NCBI GenBank assembly: GCA_021292165.1
Contig: CM037876.1
Location: 36,167,075 to 36,231,074 of the forward strand
DNA: 64,000 bases
Source of the DNA: Shinisaurus crocodilurus
Lineage: Eukaryota > Chordata > Lepidosauria > Squamata > Shinisauridae
Reading direction: 5' to 3'
This document shows, in pieces, positions 10,973-22,298 of this stretch. Within the stretch, counting starts at the first letter, position 1, and each line of letters begins with the position of its first letter. The translations under genes and the position numbers were made by a program. The notes under the pieces were generated by a model. That model saw only the letters and a list, made by a program, of their open reading frames with translations. It did no database searches and had not been told where the DNA came from.

Positions 10973-12070
10973 ACCCCCCACACAAACAGTCTGAAAGGGT
11001 CTGCCTTAGAATTTATAATAGTAGAACTAGAGACTATGCAGAAAATTATCCAAGTACTCTGTCCTACCTTTCCACAGAAGACCAGTGTTTATTACAATGT
11101 CAAACTCCGCTAAGCTTAGGAAGTGAGCTACAGCTATAAACGGATTTATAACTTCACACCTTTCATTTTGCACTGAAGATTAAAGGGGCCATGAAGAAAT
11201 GGAAGAAGGAGGGGGAAAAGAAATAAACAAGAGGCTGCTGAATCTCTCAGTCAGCCCCACTTATCAGAAGGTCACACAGCCATGGAAAAAATTGCTTTAG
11301 TTTTTCTGAAGGCACCCTTGTGATGATATCTTTATTACTGAGTGCTTTCCTCAATAGGTATGAATGTTTGCCTAGGCTGTATTGAGGGAGCCTGTCGGGC
11401 AAAGAAGCTTGATGATAATCACAAGACTCAACCATATGGAAGCAATTAACGTAGCACAGGACTGAAAGAAAAATAGGAGTGAGGAGGAGGAGGAGGCTTT
11501 AAAAAAAAAAAAAGACTGATCAAGTCAAATGGAATTTAAGGCTTATAAGATTGCCGGGATGAGGAAAGTACATTCTGGTTTTCTTTCCTAATGCAATACA
11601 ATATTAAACATAGCAAAATAGCACCTCCTGCCAATCAAGGCAATGGAATCCTTTCTTTGCAAGGATTTTTGTGATCTTAACATACCATTATGTTTTCTTC
11701 ATTGTCATATGCTTCCATTTACTCATTTTAGGTAAGATGAAGTTCACAATGGAATATTTCATTATTTTAGCTTAAATTTGTAAAACAGATCATGTGTCAA
11801 GAGATTCTTGGAGCTTGGTCAATCACAGAGATCTGAGGCACATCTAAACGGCACAAGGAGACCCAATTTTATATCTTTTCCCTTCAGATGTTGGAGTATG
11901 TTTCAAACATGAGGACGGTAACAATCATGTAAATGAGAAAGAGGGATATCCAACCTCTACTTCTGGGATTCAAATTCACAAGCATACAGGTAAGGTTCCA
12001 GTAGAGTATAGAAACACCAACATATTTAGAAAACTATCTCCTATCCCAGAGCCATTTGTCATTTCTAGAT
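10288..12070. other. Intronic sequence with a (GA)n tract
   Basis: Mostly unassigned A+T-rich DNA. It holds the (GA)n run (separate entry) and a poly-A stretch near 11503-11514. No exon was seen. Confidence 0.45.
10923..10969. repeat. (GA)n microsatellite
   Basis: Purine run beginning GAGAGAAGGAGGGAGGGA, then an uninterrupted (AG) array. Confidence 0.95.
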
Positions 12071-12199
12071 CAGAGATGAGCAGAAGTTAGATCTTCAGAT
12101 GTTTCGGACTCCCAGAGCCCCTGCCAATAGGGCCAATGGTTCGGAATACTGTGTGCTGAAGTCCAAAATATCTGGAGATCTACTTTCTGCCCACCTCTG
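12071..12199. mobile_element. Short hAT-type MITE (129 bp)
   Basis: Inverted ends CAGAGATGAGCAGAA and TTCTGCCCACCTCTG. The flanking 8-mers TTCTAGAT and TGCTAGAT match at 7 of 8 positions. Non-coding. Confidence 0.7.
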
Positions 12200-12366
12200 T
12201 GCTAGATGAAGCAAGGATGCCTCTTCTTGTACCTACCATCTGTGCACCAAGTGAATACAAGGATGGCACATTAAGATGGATGGCATTCTCAGTGTCTTTC
12301 CATCAGCTATGGAACCATGTCCATGTAAATGGTCTCCAATGCCATGCATTCCTTTAGATTTTAAGG

Positions 12367-12662
12367 CAGGGGTAGGGCAACATACGACCTGCAGGCAACA
12401 TGCAGCCATGGCCCCCGCAGCTGCCCCCTGAAATGGGGGGGGGGATGGCATCCATGGTGGCTACAAAGCACCCAAAGGGTCAAAATTAGCTTGCAAACAA
12501 GCTATTTTTGACCCTTTGGTTACTCCGTAGCTGCTACAAGATCTACTCTAAAAAATTTAAATGTTATTTTATTTTGGGGGGGCCATTGGAGGGTATAGCC
12601 TGCGATGGGGGGTTATGGGGGGGAGAAAATGACCCTGGACCTCCTGCAGTTTCCCACCCCTG
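12367..12662. mobile_element. hAT-type non-autonomous element (296 bp)
   Basis: Starts CAGGGGTAGGG and ends CCCACCCCTG. A perfect 8-bp target duplication TTTTAAGG lies at 12359-12366 and 12663-12670. Contains an inner hairpin formed by the two AGGGTCAAAA-like segments near 12477-12520. Confidence 0.9.
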
Positions 12663-12789
12663 TTTTAAGGGCTTGATTAAGCCAACAAAGATTCCCCATT
12701 TGCCTCCCCAACAGGTCATTATTCTAAGGCAGGGCTCTCCCCAGATGCTTCCTCTCACAGAGACCCTCTCGCTCCCTCCATGGGCCGCC

Positions 12790-12895
12790 GCTATGGGAGT
12801 GACTCGGACTCATGAGTCACCATTTTGGACCTCAGGACTCGAGACTCGGACTCAAAGACTCGTGACTCAACTTGTGACTCGAGACCAAGGACTCT
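12790..12895. repeat. Irregular GACTCG-type short repeat
   Basis: About ten spaced GACTC/GACTCG words within ~105 bp, with degenerate spacing. It lies just left of the solo LTR. Could be a decayed minisatellite. Confidence 0.7.
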
Positions 12896-12951
12896 TCAAC
12901 ATCCCTGACAACGAGCTGTTCCCAGAGGAGGCATGCAAGAACCTTGGGGTT

Positions 12952-13389
12952 TGTCATGACCCAGGAGTCCAGCAGTGATATGGACTTTCGAAGCCAAAAA
13001 ACCATTGCTGCCAACAGAGGAAACTACGAGCACCACTGCAGAGCTGCCAGAGACCACTGAGCCCAAGTTGCCAGAGACCTTCAAGCCCAGCTCCAGCACC
13101 AGAACAAGGGCCCCACATTCCATGGATCCGATGCACCAATGCTGGCAACACACCAGGCATGAGCTCTTGGAGAGATGGAGGAGTGCTAGGCTACAGGCCA
13201 GAGGCCTGTCCCTTTAAGGCTTCCATTTTGTAGGAAGAGGTGGAGTCTGGGACTGTAGCATAAAAGGCTTCAGTTTGGTCTCAGTCCTCTTCAGAGCAAG
13301 TTGCTCACTAGGCACTCTCCTGGGTGCTGCAACTTCCGGTCTGCCTTGTACTGAGCCCTGTGGGCTTCTGCTTAGTCCAGAACAGGACA
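12952..13389 (+). mobile_element. Solo LTR (438 bp) with perfect 5-bp target duplication
   Basis: Begins TGTCATGACC and ends AACAGGACA (TG...CA). It is flanked by GGGTT at 12947-12951 and 13390-13394. A TATA-like ATAAAAGG at 13260-13267 sits where an LTR promoter would be, giving the plus orientation. The ~438-bp length and 5-bp duplication fit a Ty3/gypsy-like LTR left after recombination between two LTRs. No internal coding region remains. Confidence 0.85.
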
Positions 13390-13394
13390 GGGTT

Positions 13395-14655
13395 GAACAT
13401 TCTGATGGTAATGTTGCATACTTGATTGCCTAGTACAAAGACAGCCTAGTGGGGTATGGTACAGTATTGGGAAGCTCCTCTATGTTTACAGGGGTCAGCA
13501 GACTTTGGGCTTTTAGCACCAGTGACATATTTAGCTACTTTAATTCAATGTTAATAAGACATTTTAAACTTTTTTTTTAATGTATCCTTACATAGACCAA
13601 GTTTTAAAGATAGGCTGGTATTTTAATAAAATGAATAAACTAATGTCATATATAATAATATGGTAAGTACATTATGCACACATGCTAATGCTTATCTCTG
13701 CAAAGCAGGGGAAAAAAACCCAAGACATAAGAAATAGTAAGCCTGTTCTCTAGATGGTTGTTAGAACAAACAACAGGTAAATAAGGTGCAGGCAGCATGG
13801 ATTTATTAAGAAAAACAAACACTCTAGGTTGGATCCAGATTTTGTTGTACTTAGAGTAGATCCATTAAAATCAATGATGAAGCTTAATTTCGCAGTTTCA
13901 CAGTGACATCTTCACCAATAAATGAATTGTTGGGTAGAAGGGCTACCATAAACTGGGTAATGGGCAAATGGCATTTTCAAGATTGGTTTGGCTGAAGGAG
14001 CTGAGGGTTTGAATATTAAACTGGCAGATAATGCATAAGAGAAATTGCGAAGGCTATAAACTTGATGAATTGGAAATACTGAATATTACATTTTAGAAAG
14101 AAAAAAAACCCCAAATGCACTACTAAGGTATCACTGTCACACCACAAACTAAAACTGATTCGGGCAGGGATGTGAACCCTTGTCCCCAAAGTGTGTGTGT
14201 GGCTTCTGTAAATGCAATTTTAGAATTCATAATAATATAGTATGGTAAATGCAAGAGATTTGAGGGTTGTATGAATTGTGCCTCAACTAGAAATCTACGT
14301 CCAGTGTAAGTCAACAAATTTTTGATTCTATAAACTGGAGAGAAAAATTGTCCATCGGGGAGAAGAATATATTCACATTAACTATAAAAATGGTTGGCTT
14401 ACAGAACATTATACCCAAGAAAACAGAGTAACTTTTTAAAAGAAGATGGGATGAACATTTGTTGGTCATGCTTTTGTTTTTTCCAGAGGGGGTTTGATCT
14501 ATCTGTGTGAACCTTCTTATATTTGGGAATATGTGGGAAAACACTGTGAACTAGGCACTACATAGAAACAAACTACAGCCATTCCCATCCTGGCATTTTT
14601 TGCAGCACTGTGATCACAGAGATGGCTGTAGGGTATCTCTGTGCACACAACCCTA
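13395..14655. other. Intronic sequence, little recognised
   Basis: A+T-rich. A small fragment near 13827-13890 resembles the short 'ggatccagat...agtagatcc' hairpin MITEs seen elsewhere in the window. No genes. Confidence 0.4.
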
Positions 14656-15040
14656 TTCACACTGACCTCTTTTGCATGACATGGTGAGGCTCATCATGGG
14701 TTATTTAACCCATGATGAGTTGTGGTGCCTGCAGGCACCACTTTGCATATCCAACCCCACTTTGGGATTGTTGTGTCACGCAAACCCAGTGAGCGTGGGC
14801 TATGCGAGGGTTAAATAACCCTCGCATAGCCTGTGGTCTGTTCTAGGGTTATGTGAGGACTGTTTAACCTCGCATAACCCACACTCACCAGATTCACATG
14901 ACACAACAACCCCCAATTGGGGGTTAGATATGCAAAATGGCAGTAGCACGTGCCCTGCACATGCTGCTGCCTCACTGTGGGTTAAATAGCACACAGTGGA
15001 TTGTTCTGTCGTGCAAACCAGTCCACTGAGGACTTCCCAC
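14656..15040. repeat. Foldback (multi-hairpin) element
   Basis: Several nested palindromes: CATCATGGGTTA/TAACCCATGATG near 14690-14717, CTATGCGAGGGTTA/TAACCCTCGCATAG near 14800-14830, and another CCTCGCATAACC pair near 14853-14880. The outer ends carry GCATGAC/GTCGTGC-like inverted motifs. Probably a non-autonomous foldback DNA transposon. Confidence 0.7.
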
Positions 15041-15108
15041 ATGAGCCAGTACATGGAAGGGATCACATGACAATACAATGCAATACATTTGTGATTCAAC
15101 TCCTAGGT

Positions 15109-16000
15109 CAGTGATGGCGAACCTTTTTGAGCCCGAGTGCCCAAACTGCAACACAAAACCAACTTATTTATTTCGAAGTGCCAACACTGCAATTAAACCT
15201 GAATACCGAGGTTTTAGTTTTAGAAAAATAACTCATACAGTTGTCCGAACTAATTAACATCTTTTGTCTTACAAGAAAAACATAATAACAGAGCTTTCAA
15301 TGATACAAACGGTGTTTTGTTGGGGAAAAAATCAACTCAAAAAATTATTATAGTACTACATTGTACACATAGCCTGAAGGGAATTTATACAAACTTTTTA
15401 AATAATTAGGCACATGTATTTTTGGATAAGGGATTCTCAACTTGTAATATGATTATATGCCAGACTGAAATTGTATGGGGCAAGCTTTACCCAGGTCCTT
15501 TCCCTGCTTCTAAAGGTGTTGGGTTAGCAAAAGTAAAAGTCAACCTGTACTAGGATGAGCAAGATAAACAAGAAAACTAAATGTGCTTAACACATTTTAA
15601 AAACTTTATGTCTTGGACTGCAAACACTGCATTAGGTAAAAGTTTGCATTGGGCATGCTTTTGCACAATTAATATGATTTTTGCTATTGCATGCATGCTG
15701 ATAATTTGTCAAACCTTGGCTCATACTCCGTTAGTTTGAGAGCAACACATGCAGCACTCAGGTCAACTGTTAGGGCTTTACATCCAAGCCATGCTCTGTG
15801 CATCATTCTTCAAAATCTTTTAAATGTGATAACAATGTAGAAAAGAATTCTGCAACAGGAATTCTAGAATAAAATCATTCTGTTCCACACTGTGAGAAAG
15901 AACAAGATCATTAGTGTTTTGCAGAAGGGGACAGTCTTTTCGCGATCTGGTGACCAATGGCTCGAGTGCCCACAGCTTTGCCATAGGTTCGCCATCACTG
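15109..16000 (-). mobile_element. hAT-superfamily non-autonomous element, copy B (892 bp)
   Basis: Same family as 9366-10279 but inverted: starts CAGTGATGGCGAACC and ends GGTTCGCCATCACTG. A perfect 8-bp target duplication TCCTAGGT lies at 15101-15108 and 16001-16008. No transposase frame. Its left half aligns closely with the reverse complement of copy A's right half, with scattered substitutions and small indels. Confidence 0.93.
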
Positions 16001-16008
16001 TCCTAGGT

Positions 16009-17409
16009 TGTATCCAGCTTTTCCTGCTACACAAAATATGAAGAAATGAACACAGATAGTAAAACTCAATGTGCAGTTGAAACAGAGTGCCATACAGCAG
16101 GATAGCTGCTCCCATCTCCATTGTGGGATCCTGCATTTGCAGACTAAATGATTGCTGTAGCTTTATCTGCTGTCAGTGTTTGCCTGTATAAATGTTTTCC
16201 AGGTTTCTTTCCCCATCTTAAGATTCTGTGCAATTTTTCCAGATGTATTTATTGATTGCTTTCTCCCAAACTCAACCTCACTTTATCATTTCCTGTCTAT
16301 ACTGAGACATAAGCCCTTAGTCTTTCAAATGCTCTTTGTTCTTGCTGAGTTTAAGATAAGTTCCTGGTTATTAGGTCTTCTTTACTCAAGATCTATAAGC
16401 CAGTTCATGTGGTACTAAGTCTGCATGGAAAGGTCTCCTCTTTCAATTTTCTTGTTGAAAGCAGTGTGGGTTTGGGGTATATCCTCAGAAAACCCTGCGT
16501 TGTAAGAATGTTCTGCTGCTCTTTCAGCACCATTTTTTCTTCTAATTACACCTTCTTCTTCAATTAGTTATATGGGTGATCCCATATAAACATAATAAAC
16601 AGGATAACATACAACACTACAAAGCCAATGGCATTACTCAGATTTGGCTGGACAATGGCATTACTCAGCAAAAACAAAGCCAACTGAGAGTGGGGACAGT
16701 GCTTCCTGGAATCCTGGGCGAGTGGCATGGAAGATTGAGTCAACTGGGAAATCACATAGTGAAGAGAAGGATATCACAAAAGAAGCCAATTCAAGAATTG
16801 TGAGTCTTTCCACACTCTTTTCAATGCAGTCGCCAAAAATGGCTGAAAGTGAGAAATTTTTTAACAATGGACAAAACATTCACAAAAAGAGGAAGGGGTG
16901 GTTTGGTTCTAAAGTACTATCAAATACAGCTTGCACTTGCATACTTTAACAATACCCATTTAAAGCGTTGTGATACTCTTAAGGGAAACTTTCATCATTG
17001 GCCAGTTCTGAATCTCAAAGATATTGGAAGATTTAGGTTAAGAGGAAAAATGCTTTCAGAGGTCTTCCTCTGATGAGAATATTGCTGACTTGCTGGAGCA
17101 ACCAATGGGCCTGTTGCCAAAATTATTAAGGAATCCCCTTGGCCCACAGTTCCAGGCAAATGTAGCCTCAGTACGGTGCCAAAGACACAACAGCATGCAG
17201 CTTTCTTTACTGAAATTCCTAAATAGAGTGGATTGGAATGACAAAGAATAGAAAGACTTTTGCTAGTATCCAGATTGCCTAGCTAGTTTTTCAGCTGCAA
17301 TCTTCAGCCAAATCTTCTATTCTGTCTTTCTGGCAGGATCAATATTACTAACATCTATTCTTCACACCCAGAAATCTACAAGGCACTAATGTCTTGTTAC
17401 AAAGATAAG
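16009..17409. other. Intronic sequence, nothing firmly assigned
   Basis: Contains a local repetition of AATGGCATTACTCAG near 16627 and 16652 but no recognised family or exon. Confidence 0.4.
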
Positions 17410-17511
17410 GGGTTGTATCCAATGTTAGCCCTACTTAAAGTAGATGACTAACTTAAGTCCCATTCCTTTCAATGGGTCTACTCTAAGTGGGGCTAACACT
17501 GGATGCAACCC
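17410..17511. mobile_element. Short hairpin MITE (102 bp)
   Basis: Ends GGGTTGTATCCAATGTTAGC and its near reverse complement (GGGTTGCATCCAGTGTTAGC read from the right). One of several 'GGG..GCAATCC' or 'GGGTTG.ATCC' miniature elements in the window. Confidence 0.75.
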
Positions 17512-18170
17512 AAAATAATTGTAGGGATACACAATCAGAAAGAGAGAGCCTGGGATAATAACATATGAGAAGAATAAGATCGGGCTAATTTCAGATTCAT
17601 ACCTTTTCCAGAATGCATTAGCAAAAGGCTGGAAAGGGGTGAAAAAGAGAGTGGAATATATGCAACTTCAACACTTGTTTAGCTTCAGAATTGAGAAGTG
17701 CAGCTATCAATCAGGTTATATTGTACTAGAGTCAGAGAAGTTTCTAAGGCTTATGTTCAGTTATCCTATGACAGCAACCACTTGGCTTTCTCCAGACTCT
17801 GTTCATGTTTACGTAACTCATTAACTTCCTCTTCCCAAGTGTGAACTGAAACAGAGGCTTTGGCAAAGCCCTCCACTGATTATGAATCTCAGACCTTTGC
17901 CTAGGTCTCAGGAAAGCTTCTTTTGAAGCATACACTGACATCCTGGCTCCTATATGAATAGTGAAGTCAGTACCAAAACTTAATGTAGCCAAACATGAAG
18001 GTGCTCACATGAAAGCTGGCACTCCATTTTTGCTCTGATGTCCATATGTCAGATTCACCTGACCACCTAACTAATGCTACAATATATGCCACAAGGAATC
18101 TCCCGGGTTCAAATTATGCCTATGCTATGAATTCAATAGATAGCCTGAGGCAAGCCATTCTCTTTCAACC
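17512..18170. other. Intronic sequence, nothing recognised
   Basis: No conserved frame, TIR or SINE boxes were seen. Confidence 0.4.
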
Positions 18171-18975
18171 TCGTATTCTGGCCAGTTTGGTCTCCTCCCC
18201 TCCCCACCCACAGGAACACCCCCTTTCCCCCATCTCGGAGGTCGAGTTTCTGACCTCAGAGGGGAGCGGGCATGGTTCTTTCTATGCTGGTTGCAAGGGA
18301 GCAGGGGAAGGGGGCGGATTTCTACTCCCCCTTCCCAGGTTGGAGTGCTGTCTCTGACCTTGGATGGGTTTTACGAGCTATCCTATAGTCCAGGGACACT
18401 CTCCCAGGGACCATAGGATTGCTCTCTTAGGGTGCAAATCTATCATCTATGCATGTTTAGATGGGGGGGGGAAGTCCTGCAACTCCCAGCATCGCTTCAG
18501 TCAGCCACGAGAGCCATTAGAGGGCAATCCTATGGCCTCTAGACAGCATCTGAGGCACCACAGGGTGCTGCAGATCTTCTCCGCATCTATAGAGCATGGA
18601 GAAGGAGGTCTGACCATGGATCTTCCCTCCCGCTGTCCCAGCCGCTGCAGAAAGCTTTGCTTACAAGGTCCCAACTGCTACTTCATAAAAGAAGTTGGAG
18701 AAAGAGAAACGGGGATGTGCTGGTAGGCAGAGAGGGGAGGAGAGGATATTTTGAGACCCAAAATATCCTGTGGCCTTTCTGTCTTGCATCCTCACCTACC
18801 ACCGGTAAGTAAGCTAGATTGGCTCAGAGGCCTGTCTAGTTAACTTTTTAAATTATTTTTTGAAGAAATGGGAGGCAAAATCACCTCCATCCTCCTCCAT
18901 CCTCCTCCCACCTTGCCTGGCTTCTGCCCACAGGGGATAGGATAGGCAGGGAGAGCAATCCATAGGATTGCTTTC
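18171..18975. repeat. GC-rich composite of MITE-type repeats
   Basis: G+C-rich stretch holding fragments shared with 31880-32240 (for example GCTCAGAGGCCTGTCTAG compared with GCTCAGAGGCTTGTCTAG) and AATCCTATGG / CCATAGGATT motifs in both directions. Looks like two or more nested non-autonomous elements; boundaries are not resolved. Confidence 0.5.
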
Positions 18976-18994
18976 TTAAAATGCTGAAAAGCCA

Positions 18995-19455
18995 TGTGGA
19001 ACAGAAGAAATTTGAATAGTCTGCCTAAAATTGAAGAAAGAAGGGATCCGTCTAACCTCCCTTGGGAGCGAGTTCCACAGGTGGGGTGCTGCCACAGAGA
19101 AGACTCTATCCCATATTTCCTCCCACGTAACCTCTCTTGGTGGCAGGACATGCAGAAGGGCATCCAAAGAAGATCTTAACCTACAGGTAGATTCATATGG
19201 GAGGATATAGTCTTTCTTATCCTGGCACCAAGCCATTTAGGGCTTTATAGGTAAGCATCAGCACCTTGAATTGTTTCCAGAAACAGATTGGCAGACAGTA
19301 TAGACCATGTAATACAGTCAACACCAGAAATCAATCTGGCTGCTGCATTTTGCACCAGCTGCAGTTTCCAAACACTCTTCAAGGATGGTCACACATAGAG
19401 CAGTAATCTAATTGGGTGGTAATTAAGGCACAGATCACTGTGGCCAGATTCCACT
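18995..19455 (-). mobile_element. L2-like LINE 3' fragment (antisense)
   Basis: The minus strand gives degraded C-terminal LINE coding sequence (motif WNSLPREVR, about 19080-19100) and a cysteine-free tail typical of vertebrate L2 remnants. Frames are broken. Similar sequence occurs at 55.6-56.25 and 57.0-57.8 kb. Confidence 0.65.
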
Positions 19456-20240
19456 TGAATGGAAGATTCAGATTCACAGATTCTTTGTGCATACAGTCAT
19501 TCTGCAAGCAACATAGTTTGCGACTACTGTAATCTGCATTTCAGCATTTAGATTTTTCACCACATTAAAATAACAGGAAGTATTTTGTTCTCATATGCAC
19601 CATACTGGAGCAATTTGCCTTTGTGCAGTTTCCTGCTTCAGAGTAGATTTTATTCAAGGAACTTATTATTATTTTTTATCACTTCTGAACTCCACTATGA
19701 ATTCTGCTATAGCTTACATTCTTTTAAGGATTTAAAAAAATATATATTAAAAGAGAGATTGTTTCCACTTGCAATCTCCACAAATGCCACTATAAAATTT
19801 GATTGTAAAATAGGTGATAGGTTATATCCCTAAAGTCATAACTGGTTTTCAAGGCAATAGTAGTAGCAACATATTGATATGAAGCAATCATTGTGTAAAA
19901 TATTTCCCAAGGGACTGAAAGTTTACTAAGATGGTAATACAAAACATAGTCAAAGTGTAGGACAACCTTCCCCCTTCCCATCCCCAAGCCTAGGTTATGT
20001 TTTGTTTCCCTTGGAAATAGGATAGTGTTCTATAGTATTTGGTTGGCAAAAGATTGGTGGGGGGGAGATGCAAAGTTTTGAACTCTGTGAAGGAATACAT
20101 GGTTTTTAAATTACTCTTGAGGATCTGCTATTCTTTTTCCCCCACCCACCCTTGTAAGCTCACAAGCTATAAGTTTATCACCTACTTGTATTGCTGCCTC
20201 AAACACAGTATAAATGAAATATAAATGTTTTACACATGCT
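19456..20240. other. Intronic sequence, nothing recognised
   Basis: A+T-rich; no features supported. Confidence 0.4.
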
Positions 20241-20372
20241 GACTACAATCCAACCAAAGTTAAGCATTTTGAAGCCCTGTTGATTTGAACTGGATAGTTA
20301 AGCATGTGCTCAGATCTCTCCCATGAAGATCGGTGGGACTGCAAAGAACGTAACTTTGGATGAATATTGCCC
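20241..20372. mobile_element. Degenerate short hairpin MITE
   Basis: ACTACAATCCAACCAAAGTT at the left is mirrored by AACTTTGGATGAATATTG on the right. Non-coding. Confidence 0.5.
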
Positions 20373-20884
20373 AAGGTCTGCTATGACTGTTGAATGAGAA
20401 CAGCTAAAGAAAACCATAGAACTCACAACTTAGTGGAAATAGGGGCAAGTCTACCATTACGGTCTGAAGGGTTGAATCTCCTTCTCCTTCTTCACTGTGG
20501 AAATCAAGGAATAGGAGAAGGAGAAATACTATTAAAGATAACTGCATCATCTTGTTTGGTTTGGTATCCTCCAAACTAGCCTTCAGCTCAAAGTCAAAAC
20601 ATCAGTCAGGAGCAAGGGAAGGGAAGAGAAAGGCCTGGTTCAGGACTGACTCAAGGTTTGAAGGGGTTGTTGGCATGGGGGCTCTCTGGTGGTCTCCCTG
20701 TGACAGTGAGATTCCCTTCCCCATGTCGGTGGGCAGTCCCTCTCCTCAATGTGGGGGCAGGCAGGCAGGCTTACGGGTAGAGGGGCAGGAGGAGGGCAGT
20801 GATGTTGCTGTGGGGCATTGTGGGCAATTAAAATGGCAGCCACCAGGTTCTCATGGGATAACTGATGGCAAAGGGGCCCAGGGC

Positions 20885-21160
20885 AGTGGCATCATCAGTG
20901 GTGGGCCCTCAACAGCTGCCCAAGGATGCCACCTGCTGGTTCTGGCTTGACCTTGTGGGATCAGAACATGTCCAGCACCCTTTCCCCAATAGTGCCTGAG
21001 AGATACCTCCGAGAAGCCTACAAGCAGGGCAGGGAGGCAACAGCAGCAATATCCTGCAGCAACTGATATTCAGAGATCTATTGACTCCGTCCGAAGCAGG
21101 AGAGCAGAATACTGTCTACGCCTCATTTAAAGCCATCCAAGCCAGTGCTCATTGCGCATG
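20885..21160. repeat. Interspersed repeat fragment, unclassified
   Basis: Shares the pattern 'CCAAGGATGCC ... AAGCCTACAAGCAGGGC ... TATTCAGAG' with 26000-26215, indicating two diverged copies of one family. No coding signature. Confidence 0.5.
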
Positions 21161-21343
21161 TGGTGAGCTTTGGCTCACGTTATGCCCTTATATTTGTTCC
21201 TCTTGCTGGATCATTCGTGATTAAAGTCTTAGGGGGAGGGTGGCAACATAACATACATGTGATAACTGGTGTTTTGAATGCCATAACAGAACTTAGTTTT
21301 CCCAATTTTAACTTTTTTTAAAAAAAGTAGCTGTTTTTAAAGG

Positions 21344-21489
21344 CAGGGGTGCAGAACCTCAAGCCTGGGGGCCGAATTTGGCCCTCTGGGTTCCCCAGAG
21401 CCCCACCCACTTCCCTGGCCTCCTCCCTTTCCTCCAATCATCAATCTTTTGGTGGTTTCCTGGCTTCCCCCCCCAAAAAGGTTGAAATG
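21344..21489 (+). mobile_element. hAT-type element, left half of a split copy
   Basis: Starts CAGGGGTGCAGAACCTC and aligns with the first ~150 bp of the intact copy at 52494-52838. It is interrupted exactly after AAATG by an LTR element; the right half resumes at 24976. Confidence 0.85.
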
Positions 21490-22210
21490 TGTGAAGAGAA
21501 AGCCAGGTCAGGTACACACACACCCCACCCTAACATCAGGGCCTCCGCCTAGGGCAGAAGCAGCTCAGGCATCCGCATTCAACCTTCATTTACATGCCCT
21601 TCAATGAGACTCATCTGCATACCCCACGGCAACTTCCCCTCCCCTGGCAGCCACAATGAGCTGTGAAGCACCCCAAACACCAAGAGGGGCGCCAAGATGC
21701 CTGGTAGTCTGAAAGAGCTGCCAAGTACTCCTAAGCACCCAGGAAAGCCAAAAGAGGGGGTAAAAGGAAGGGGACTGTGGCAGGAAAAGGTTGTTGGTCG
21801 GTGGGCACCAGGCTGCACAGACGTCTGGGACTTTGGTCCAGACTCAGGGACTCATCCCCAGGGAGCTCCCGGTGAACAAGCTGCATTTCCTCCTTGCCTG
21901 GCAAGACGCGGCTTTCGAGGAATCTAAGGTCACTTCAGGTAAACCTTGTGCTGTACTGCTGCTGCTCATTCTATCAGTTGTAATTGGAAGCATGTGCGCC
22001 TTGTTATCGCTTCGTGTTTGTTTTGATATGCTCAATTAAACTGTTTATCTATAAACAGTGGAGTAGGTTCATTCATTCTCTGTTTCCCTCGTCAATTTCA
22101 TTCGCGTCTTCCTTTTAAGTGCTGGAAGGCTGCGTAGCAAGGGTTTCCTCCGCTCCGGTTAACCCTTTATGTCCCGAACCCGCGCAAAGGACTGGTCCCA
22201 GTCCTTTACA
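21490..22210 (+). repeat. 5' LTR of the gag-bearing element (721 bp)
   Basis: Left boundary TGTGAAGAG follows the AAATG target. The right boundary is set by CCAGTCCTTTACA immediately before the TGG that starts the likely primer-binding site. No second complete LTR is present for comparison, so the right boundary is inferred. Confidence 0.65.
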
Positions 22211-22228
22211 TGGTTGTAGAGGTGGGAT
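22211..22228 (+). promoter_or_regulatory. Putative tRNA primer-binding site
   Basis: TGGTTGTAGAGGTGGGAT directly abuts the inferred LTR end. Its complement reads like a tRNA 3' end (AATCCCAC T-arm, then acceptor and CCA), perhaps Leu-type. Inference only. Confidence 0.5.
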
Positions 22229-22298
22229 TGACGTGGGACAGAGTCTGAACCGAACCGAGGAGGAGGTGAATTCCCCCCCCCCATAATTTGGTCCTAGA

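Noticed and set aside
12508..12978. 156-codon plus-strand frame
   Set aside because: Runs across a hAT element, a GACTCG repeat and into a solo LTR, so it cannot be one gene.
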